DNA from: CAJXZP01 sp041563475
Lineage (GTDB): Bacteria; Bacteroidota; Bacteroidia; Flavobacteriales_G; Salibacteraceae
Assembly: GCA_041563475.1 (NCBI GenBank)
Contig: JBFFMY010000072.1
Coordinates: forward strand, 1-11,938
DNA: 11,938 bases
Reading direction: 5' to 3'
The notes beneath the pieces are model-generated. The model ran no database searches, was not told the origin of the DNA, and saw nothing but the letters and a program-made list of their open reading frames with translations. Shown here in pieces: positions 6,544 through 11,938 of this stretch (positions are counted from its first letter, which is position 1; each line of letters begins with the position of its first letter). The position numbers and the translations under genes are program-made.

Positions 6544-7437
6544 TTAAACAAATTGCAACAATTCCTCCATGTTTTCGTGGATACGAATATTGGAAGGTAA
6601 AGAACTAATATTCACTTCTTTCGTGTTTCTTCCAAAAATGTGTAACTCTTCTCCTTTATCGGTCAGAACCAAAGAAGATATTTCTTTTAGATATTGATCA
6701 ACAGAGTCATTGGGTGGAGATACCGTAAAATAGCTAATAAAGGTCATTTTATCAAAAACTTTTTTAACTTCAAGTAGGTTTTCTATTGGCACGGATTGAC
6801 CCAAATAAATACACTTATAACTTTTAAGAAGCAGCTCATAATGGATATACATTAAACCTAAATCATGAATTTCATTTAACGGCAAAAACAAAACAAACGT
6901 TCCTTGAGATGCATCACTAGTTCCTTGAACTTTCTCAATATTGATCTGCAGTTTTTGCTGAATTAAAGTGGAGATAAAATGCTCATGTGCAGGTGTTATC
7001 GTGTTAGTCACCCATAGAACCCCTATATCCTGAAGAAGTTGCATAAAAATGCCTTGAAAAATCTCCCGAAACGAAAAAGTCTTTAGCATCGTATTATATG
7101 TCGCATCAAAAAGTTCTTGGTCGAATGTCAACATTGCCAATTTAAATGAGTGCATAAAATGCTGGCTGGAATCATCCACTATAGAAAGCTCTTTAACCTG
7201 GGAAGAAATATCATCATCAGAAAGCTTAGCTATTTTTGAGACCTTCATCCCATGTTCATTTAAAACCGATACATTTAATAATTTTTGTAAACTATTGAGA
7301 TTATAGGTTCTAATATTCGTTTCTGACCTTTCTGGCTTAAGCAAATCATAGCGCTTTTCCCATATTCTGATAGTATGTGCCTTTACCCCACTTAAATTTT
7401 CCAGATCCTTAATAGAAAAATTGGTCTTTATTCCCAC
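6544..7437 (-). CDS. MerR-family regulator with CarH/CarA/LitR-like cobalamin-binding region
   Basis: This is a 297-residue DNA-binding regulator, probably a repressor of carotenoid genes. Residues 7-75 are a MerR winged helix-turn-helix (FSIKDLENLSGVKAHTIRIWEKRY, then R43-T-Y45). Residues ~90-165 form the helical cap seen in CarH/CarA, with W142 followed by nine residues and E152-H153, the Wx9EH motif that contacts adenosylcobalamin. Residues ~180-295 look like the B12-binding Rossmann fold: E189-I-H191-D-L-G194 matches ExHxxG, with H191 as expected lower cobalt ligand, and IYLGQSVP follows. In Thermus CarH the residue after that Trp is a His that binds cobalt after light exposure; here it is Val143. 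The start is a GTG at 7437, because upstream in-frame codons reach a stop without an ATG and SIKDLE must be near the N-terminus. It lies between crtI and a divergent TonB receptor, with matching inverted repeats on both sides. Light or B12 control is inferred. Confidence 0.9.
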   Translation of the reverse strand: MGIKTNFSIKDLENLSGVKAHTIRIWEKRYDLLKPERSETNIRTYNLNSLQKLLNVSVLNEHGMKVSKIAKLSDDDISSQVKELSIVDDSSQHFMHSFKLAMLTFDQELFDATYNTMLKTFSFREIFQGIFMQLLQDIGVLWVTNTITPAHEHFISTLIQQKLQINIEKVQGTSDASQGTFVLFLPLNEIHDLGLMYIHYELLLKSYKCIYLGQSVPIENLLEVKKVFDKMTFISYFTVSPPNDSVDQYLKEISSLVLTDKGEELHIFGRNTKEVNISSLPSNIRIHENMEELLQFV

Positions 7438-7449
7438 GTTAACATTTTT

Positions 7450-7481
7450 TTGTTTGATATATTAAAATCAAAGTTAAACAA
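7450..7481. promoter_or_regulatory. Operator 2: 32-bp inverted repeat in the merR / TonB-receptor intergenic region
   Basis: TTGTTTGAT (7450-7458) and GTTAAACAA (7473-7481) form an inverted repeat with a 14-base spacer. Read on the minus strand it is TTGTTTAAC-N14-ATCAAACAA, against TTGTTTAAC-N14-ATTAAACAA at 6480-6511. A second nested inverted repeat, TTTGAT (7453-7458) with ATCAAA (7467-7472), lies inside. The site overlaps the candidate merR -7 element and ends 6 bases before the candidate -7 of the TonB receptor, so it could control both directions. Autoregulation by the MerR protein is the natural inference. Confidence 0.65.
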
Positions 7482-7502
7482 ATAATATAAGTTTGCACCA
7501 AA
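7469..7502 (-). promoter_or_regulatory. Candidate promoter of merR
   Basis: On the minus strand TAACTTTG (7476 to 7469) matches TAnnTTTG. A TTTG lies at 7502 to 7499, a 22-base spacer, slightly long. The start would fall near 7462-7464, giving a leader of about 25 bases before the GTG. The -7 overlaps one arm of the inverted repeat at 7450-7481, which would suit autorepression. Confidence 0.4.
7488..7495 (+). promoter_or_regulatory. Candidate -7 element of the TonB receptor gene
   Basis: TAAGTTTG, followed by CACC, is a good match to the Bacteroidota TAnnTTTG element, whose starts often lie a few bases downstream. No convincing -33 TTTG is seen at 17-23 bases upstream, where one arm of the inverted repeat lies instead. 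The leader to the ATG at 7513 would be about 10-12 bases. Confidence 0.5.
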
Positions 7503-7512
7503 ATTTAAATCC

Positions 7513-9921
7513 ATGTTCAAAAAATTAGTTTTTGTAGTTGTCATTTTTTTCACTTCTGTTTCCCCGCTTTTTTCTCAAACTGGGACAATAAAAGGAAGAG
7601 TTTATAACAGCATAAACAATGAACCCATTCCCTTTGCCAACGTGATTATTGACAGCACCCAAACAGGCGCTTTATCAGATATTGATGGGAACTATGAAAT
7701 AAAAAACTTAACACCAGGGATTTACAATGTAGTTTGTGCGACTATTGGGTATAAAAAAGCTATGTTTTATGAAATACAGGTGACTTCCGCTAAATCAACG
7801 ACTTTGAACATTCCTTTAGATGAAACCTCATCTAACTTAAAGGAAATTGAAATTGTTGCCAGTCCATTTGAACGCAGTGAAGAAAGTCCTATTAGCATGC
7901 GCACCATAAATGCTGCTGAAATTTACAGAAATCCTGGAGGTAATCGTGATATTTCAAAAGTGATACAAATATTACCTGGTGTAGCCTCATCTGCTTCTTT
8001 CAGAAACGACATTATTGTTCGCGGTGGTTCACCCAGTGAAAACCGATTTTTTTTAGATGGAATCGAAGTCCCCAACATCAATCACTTTGCGACCCAAGGT
8101 TCATCTGGTGGTCCAGTAGGAATGATAAATGTAAACTTTATTCAAGAAGTAGATTTTCTTGCTGGTGCTTTTCCTGCAAATAGAGGAAATGCATTAAGCT
8201 CCGTAATGGAATTCAAACAAATAGAAGGTAATTTGGATAAACTCTCAGGAACATTTATGGTTGGTTCTAGCGATGTTGGAATAACTCTGAATTCTCCCTT
8301 AGGCAAAAAATCATCCTTTATTTTTTCAGCAAGAAGATCGTATTTACAATTTTTATTTACTGCTTTAAAACTACCATTTCTTCCTACGTATTCTGATTTC
8401 CAATACAAACACACATTTCGCTTTAACACAAAAAATAAATTAAACATAATTGGATTAGGTGCCATTGATGATTTTGAATTGAATAAGGCAGTTAATGACG
8501 GGGAAACAGATGCGGATGTAATTGAAAGAAACAATTATATATTAGGTAATTTACCCATTAGTACCCAGTGGAATTATACCATTGGAGCGAACTACACGCA
8601 TTATTCAAAAAACAGTTATCAAACTGTTGTTTTAAGCAGAAACATGTTGAATAACGAATCGATTAAGTACGAAGAAAATATTGAAGTACCTGATAACTTA
8701 ATTCTTAGATATAAATCTCAAGAAATTGAAAACAAATTACGCATAGAACATACGTATAGGAAAAAGGGATGGAAATGGAATGTGGGTGGTGGAATGCAAG
8801 CGGTTAAATATAACAATTCAACCTTTAATAAAGTGGTAATTGATGGGGTAGTTCAAGTAATTGATTTCAATTCATCAGTTGATTTTGAAAAATTTGAGTT
8901 ATTCACCCAATTAAGCAAATCTATTTTAAGCGATAGATTGGCTATTTCATTAGGAATTCGCACAGACTTTAATAATTACTCGAATGATATGAGTAATGCA
9001 TTAGATCAACTTTCACCACGTTTATCCCTATCTTATGTTCTCACTCCTAAATTAAATGCGAATTTTAATATTGGTCGTTATTATCAATTACCTGCATATA
9101 CCGTTTTAGGATACAGAGACAATAACCAAAATCTTGTAAACCAATCCAATGGCCTGACGTATATTAAATCAGATCACATTGTAGGTGGTTTTGAATATTT
9201 GCCTAAATCCTCAACTAAAATTACCATTGAAGCTTTTCATAAATCGTATTCAAACTACCCATTCTCTTTAAACGATAGTATTTCACTAGCTAATTTAGGA
9301 AGTGATTTTGGGGTGGTTGGAAACGAACCGGTAACTTCCATTTCTTCAGGAAAATCATACGGAATTGAGTTTTTCTTTCAACAAAAACTAACAAAAAATT
9401 GGTATGGCTTGTTATCCTATACATGGGTTAGAAGTGAGTTTGAAGATAAAATTGGAAATTTGATTCCATCTTCTTGGGACAACCAACATGTCATGAATAT
9501 TACAGCTGGTAGGAAATTCAAGAAAGATTGGGAAGTTGGAGCTAAATTTAGATTGCTTGGTGGATCTCCTTACACTCCAATTAATATTCCGGTTTCTTCA
9601 TTAAAAGCTAATTGGGATGTAACTAATCAAGGAATTCCTGATTACAATAGATTAAATACCGAAAGACTTCCTCTTGCCCACGGTTTAGATATAAGAGTAG
9701 ACAAGAAATGGTATTTTGAAAGGTGGTCGTTAAACGCATATTTAGACATTCAAAATGTATACAATTTCGTTTCTGCAACTGCGCCATACTTAGATGTGTA
9801 TAGAGATGCTAATGGAAACCCAATTGAAGACCCCACGAATAGTAGCGCCTATTTAACACGTGAAATTGCAAATTCTTCAGGTACTGTTTTACCTTCTATT
9901 GGAATTATGATTGATTTCTAA
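7513..9921 (+). CDS. TonB-dependent outer-membrane receptor with N-terminal carboxypeptidase-regulatory-like domain
   Basis: This is an 802-residue outer-membrane receptor that would import an unknown ligand using energy from TonB-ExbBD. Residues 1-22 are a signal peptide (MFKKLVFVVVIFF...SPLFSQ). Residues ~24-106 are a beta-sandwich of the CarboxypepD_reg-like type (GTIKGRVYNSINNEPIPFANV, GNYEIKNLTPGIYNV). A TonB-box-like LKEIEIVA lies at 109-116. The plug domain covers ~125-235 (ILPGVASSASFRNDIIVRGGSPSENRFFLDGIEVP). The rest is a beta-barrel ending in Phe (GIMIDF), as outer-membrane barrels usually do. There is no SusD partner beside it, and the SusC signature is absent, so polysaccharide uptake is less likely. 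The ligand cannot be read from the sequence. It is divergent from merR with 75 bases between, sharing an inverted repeat, so it may be co-regulated with carotenoid genes. Its stop lies 8 bases from the stop of the convergent adaptor gene. Confidence 0.93.
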   Translation: MFKKLVFVVVIFFTSVSPLFSQTGTIKGRVYNSINNEPIPFANVIIDSTQTGALSDIDGNYEIKNLTPGIYNVVCATIGYKKAMFYEIQVTSAKSTTLNIPLDETSSNLKEIEIVASPFERSEESPISMRTINAAEIYRNPGGNRDISKVIQILPGVASSASFRNDIIVRGGSPSENRFFLDGIEVPNINHFATQGSSGGPVGMINVNFIQEVDFLAGAFPANRGNALSSVMEFKQIEGNLDKLSGTFMVGSSDVGITLNSPLGKKSSFIFSARRSYLQFLFTALKLPFLPTYSDFQYKHTFRFNTKNKLNIIGLGAIDDFELNKAVNDGETDADVIERNNYILGNLPISTQWNYTIGANYTHYSKNSYQTVVLSRNMLNNESIKYEENIEVPDNLILRYKSQEIENKLRIEHTYRKKGWKWNVGGGMQAVKYNNSTFNKVVIDGVVQVIDFNSSVDFEKFELFTQLSKSILSDRLAISLGIRTDFNNYSNDMSNALDQLSPRLSLSYVLTPKLNANFNIGRYYQLPAYTVLGYRDNNQNLVNQSNGLTYIKSDHIVGGFEYLPKSSTKITIEAFHKSYSNYPFSLNDSISLANLGSDFGVVGNEPVTSISSGKSYGIEFFFQQKLTKNWYGLLSYTWVRSEFEDKIGNLIPSSWDNQHVMNITAGRKFKKDWEVGAKFRLLGGSPYTPINIPVSSLKANWDVTNQGIPDYNRLNTERLPLAHGLDIRVDKKWYFERWSLNAYLDIQNVYNFVSATAPYLDVYRDANGNPIEDPTNSSAYLTREIANSSGTVLPSIGIMIDF

Positions 9922-9929
9922 TTAACCCA

Positions 9930-11030
9930 TTATTCCATAGGTAAATTTTCACGACTACGAAGTTCGGATTCAAGAGTGATTCCATCTTTAACGATTACAA
10001 TAATTCCATCGGATAAGCCCACTTGTATCTGGGTACGTTCAAATACTTGTGGAGAAGTTTGCACATAAACAAAAGCGCTATCTCCCACATATTCTACCAA
10101 GCTTTCTTTAACGACCATGGCGGAGTCTGCCTTTTCTAAAACAATGGAGGCGTTTGCACTATATCCACTTCGGATAAAGTTTGCGGCTAAATCCTCTGCG
10201 TTAATTTTCGCTTTTATTTCAAATTGAATTGCCCCATTTTCGTCTACTCCCTTGGGAGCTATGTACTCCAATATAGCACCTAACGTTAAATCTTGCAATG
10301 CGCCAATGGTAAGAATTAAATCCATCCCCTCCTTCACTTTCCCTACCTCTGATTCATCCAATTTACCTAGAAAAATCATGTCAGTCATATCTGCAACGGA
10401 AGCAATAGTTGTTCCTTCATTAAATGTATTCGACTCAATTACTTGATTTCCTTCCTTTACTGGAACATCCAGCACCATTCCTGAAATAGTACTTTTAATC
10501 AACGTATTTGTAGCAGTTTTACTACTCTTGCTCACCCCTTCTTTAATAATTTGAAGGTTATCTTCTGCGGCATCCACTTCTAATTTAGAATTTTTCAATT
10601 GCAATTCAAAAGGCTGAAACTCTGCTTCAGAAATCACCCCTTCTTCAAAAAGCCTTTGATTTCGGGCATAGTCTATTTTAGTGTTATCCAATTCGATTTT
10701 AGCCCGCTGCAAACGATTTTCAGCGCTATTTAAACTCACCATATTTGGGATGATTTTCACCCGTGCAATTACATCTCCTTTGTTGATCATGGAACCTGCT
10801 TCCACAAAAAGTTTATCAATAATTCCCGAAACAACGGGTTTAATCAATATCTCCTTTCTCGGTACTACGGAACCTGTAGCAACCGTTTTTCGAATGACCT
10901 CATCTATAAACGGGTTCTCTATCCTATAAACTGTTTCAGGGGCCTCATTTTTCATATACAAATAGTACATGGTGTATCCAAAGACTCCCAAAAGGGCTAC
11001 TAAAATTCCTATTCTAACTACTATCTTCAT
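9930..11030 (-). CDS. Efflux periplasmic adaptor subunit (HlyD/MacA-type membrane fusion protein)
   Basis: This 366-residue protein links an inner-membrane transporter to an outer-membrane channel in a tripartite exporter. Residues ~5-27 are a single membrane anchor. KPVVSGIIDKLFVEAGSMINKGDVIARV (~64-92) is the first half of the biotinyl-lipoyl-like domain. Residues ~98-170 form a coiled-coil hairpin (NRLQRAKIELDNTKIDYARNQRLFEEG, then LQLKNSKLEVDAAEDNLQII). The second lipoyl half follows (ISGMVLDVPVKEGNQV, ~183-198). The remainder is the beta-barrel and membrane-proximal domain (DMIFLGKLDESEVGKVKEGM). The gene begins 10 bases after the stop of a MacB-type permease, so the pair is of MacAB type rather than RND. 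Substrate is unknown; a macrolide name would be unsupported. The ATPase and outer-membrane channel genes are not visible and may lie upstream, beyond the window edge. Confidence 0.92.
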   Translation of the reverse strand: MKIVVRIGILVALLGVFGYTMYYLYMKNEAPETVYRIENPFIDEVIRKTVATGSVVPRKEILIKPVVSGIIDKLFVEAGSMINKGDVIARVKIIPNMVSLNSAENRLQRAKIELDNTKIDYARNQRLFEEGVISEAEFQPFELQLKNSKLEVDAAEDNLQIIKEGVSKSSKTATNTLIKSTISGMVLDVPVKEGNQVIESNTFNEGTTIASVADMTDMIFLGKLDESEVGKVKEGMDLILTIGALQDLTLGAILEYIAPKGVDENGAIQFEIKAKINAEDLAANFIRSGYSANASIVLEKADSAMVVKESLVEYVGDSAFVYVQTSPQVFERTQIQVGLSDGIIVIVKDGITLESELRSRENLPME

Positions 11031-11040
11031 TTCCTAATTA

Positions 11041-11938
11041 TTATTCAGTTCTTAATGCTTCAATTGGTTTAATGTTTACTGCTCGAATGGATGGAATAAT
11101 TCCTGCTAAAACTCCAGAGAACAATAGAATTGTAAATGCTGTAAACACGGTGGAAAATAAAATTTCTGGATTCTCAAAATATTCATGATGGATTTGTGGA
11201 CCAATAAATTCCAGCAACCAAACACCGAAAATAATTCCTATCATACCGCTAATAGTGGTTAATACAACCGACTCTAAAATTATTTGAGTAACTATATTTA
11301 CCGGTGTAGCCCCTAATGCGCGTCTAATCCCTATTTCCTGCGTACGTTCTCTAATAATAATTAGCATAATGTTGGAAATTCCAATTACGCCTGCTAATAG
11401 GGTCAAAATCCCAACAAACCACGAAAGAGCCTTAATTCCATTAAAAATCATATTAAATTTTCTTACCTCTTCCTCCAAGTTCCAACCTCCAATCGCCCGA
11501 GGGTCATCTGGGTGAATATCATGCCTAGCTTTTAAAATTTTTTTAGCTTCATCCTGTACCCCACTTACAGGCACTCCTTTTTTACTCGTTATTACGAACC
11601 AATGAACCGTATTACCTTGATTAAAAGCATTTTGAAATGTAGTGAAAGGCATATAAATGGCCCTATCCTCATCTTCCGCATCTTCCGGTTGCAAACCAGA
11701 CTTAAAGGTCCCTACTACTTGAAAATATACCCCACTTACTTTAATGTATTCTCCTATGGGGTTTTCATCTCTAAACAATACATCTTGCGTTATTTTACCA
11801 ATTACACAAACCTTTCTATTTTCCAGCATATCCCGATCATTAATAAAACGACCTTGACGCATTTGCAACAGTTTAATATGTAGAACAGAAGGTGCGAATC
11901 CGTTTATTTCAAATGCTCCGGTTCTAGATTTATAGGTC
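11041..11938 (-). CDS. MacB-type ABC transporter permease (FtsX family), 5' end beyond the window
   Basis: This is the C-terminal 298 residues of an ABC-type permease acting with the adjacent adaptor. The frame is open to the right edge, so the start lies outside; the TTG at 11868 is internal. The visible part begins in the periplasmic MacB core domain (GAFEINGFAPSVL, QMRQGRFINDRDMLENRKVCVIG, NPIGEYIKVSG). It continues into the FtsX membrane domain with three helices, at about 11358-11435, 11200-11300 and 11080-11165. The family signature GISNIMLIIIRERTQEIGIRRALGATP stands after the first of these, and PSIRAVNIKPIEALRTE closes the protein, as is typical. No ATPase domain is seen in the visible part. 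MacB proper carries one at its N-terminus, while many Bacteroidota permeases of this type have a separate ATPase; the visible part cannot decide. It lies in an operon with the adaptor gene. Confidence 0.92.
   Translation of the reverse strand, partial: TYKSRTGAFEINGFAPSVLHIKLLQMRQGRFINDRDMLENRKVCVIGKITQDVLFRDENPIGEYIKVSGVYFQVVGTFKSGLQPEDAEDEDRAIYMPFTTFQNAFNQGNTVHWFVITSKKGVPVSGVQDEAKKILKARHDIHPDDPRAIGGWNLEEEVRKFNMIFNGIKALSWFVGILTLLAGVIGISNIMLIIIRERTQEIGIRRALGATPVNIVTQIILESVVLTTISGMIGIIFGVWLLEFIGPQIHHEYFENPEILFSTVFTAFTILLFSGVLAGIIPSIRAVNIKPIEALRTE

Noticed and set aside
8142..8534. Open frame of 130 codons antisense to the TonB receptor
   Set aside because: It mirrors a strongly supported coding frame, shows no recognisable protein features and has no promoter or ribosome site. 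Similar antisense frames elsewhere in the window were dismissed for the same reason.
7513..9921. BtuB-type cobalamin receptor matching the B12-type regulator
   Set aside because: I see no feature specific to BtuB; the only support is the neighbourhood.
9930..11938. Antibiotic (macrolide) resistance exporter
   Set aside because: MacA/MacB-like architecture is common in Bacteroidota with unknown substrates; nothing in the sequence shows a drug substrate.

Overview
The window reads as a chromosomal segment from a Bacteroidota bacterium, most likely of the order Flavobacteriales. The support is AT-rich DNA, TAnnTTTG-type promoter elements, few Shine-Dalgarno sequences, a TonB receptor with an N-terminal carboxypeptidase-regulatory-like domain, a fused CrtYc-Yd type lycopene cyclase and a MerR/CarH-like regulator next to crtI. 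I see no mobile element, tRNA, rRNA or CRISPR array, and no stretch over 300 bases without a gene. The longest gaps are 101 bases (570-670), 75 bases (7438-7512) and 65 bases (6479-6543).

Region 1 (1-2515, plus strand) is the end of a fatty-acid beta-oxidation operon. It holds the C-terminal part of a thiolase and a long-form acyl-CoA dehydrogenase, closed by a strong hairpin terminator. That terminator lies inside the last codons of the convergent carotenoid operon.

Region 2 (2479-6478, minus strand) is a compact carotenoid operon in transcription order crtI, crtB, an unrecognised exported protein, crtZ, then a fused lycopene cyclase. Three of its four junctions overlap or lie within 4 bases. 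The predicted route is geranylgeranyl diphosphate to phytoene (CrtB), lycopene (CrtI), beta-carotene (cyclase) and zeaxanthin (CrtZ). No geranylgeranyl diphosphate synthase or ketolase gene is present here.

Region 3 (6479-7512) is the control region. The merR gene encodes a MerR helix-turn-helix fused to a CarH/CarA/LitR-like cobalamin-binding region that keeps the Wx9EH and ExHxxG motifs. A 32-bp inverted repeat (TTGTTTAAC-N14-ATYAAACAA) occurs once at the crtI promoter and once in the merR/TonB-receptor divergent promoter region. The half-sites agree at 17 of 18 positions while the spacers are unrelated. This is the strongest candidate regulatory system in the window: a B12/light-type repressor controlling crtI, itself and possibly an outer-membrane receptor.

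Region 4 (7513-11938) holds the TonB-dependent receptor on the plus strand. Convergent to it are an efflux periplasmic adaptor and the 3' part of a MacB-type ABC permease, a tripartite exporter operon that continues beyond the right edge.
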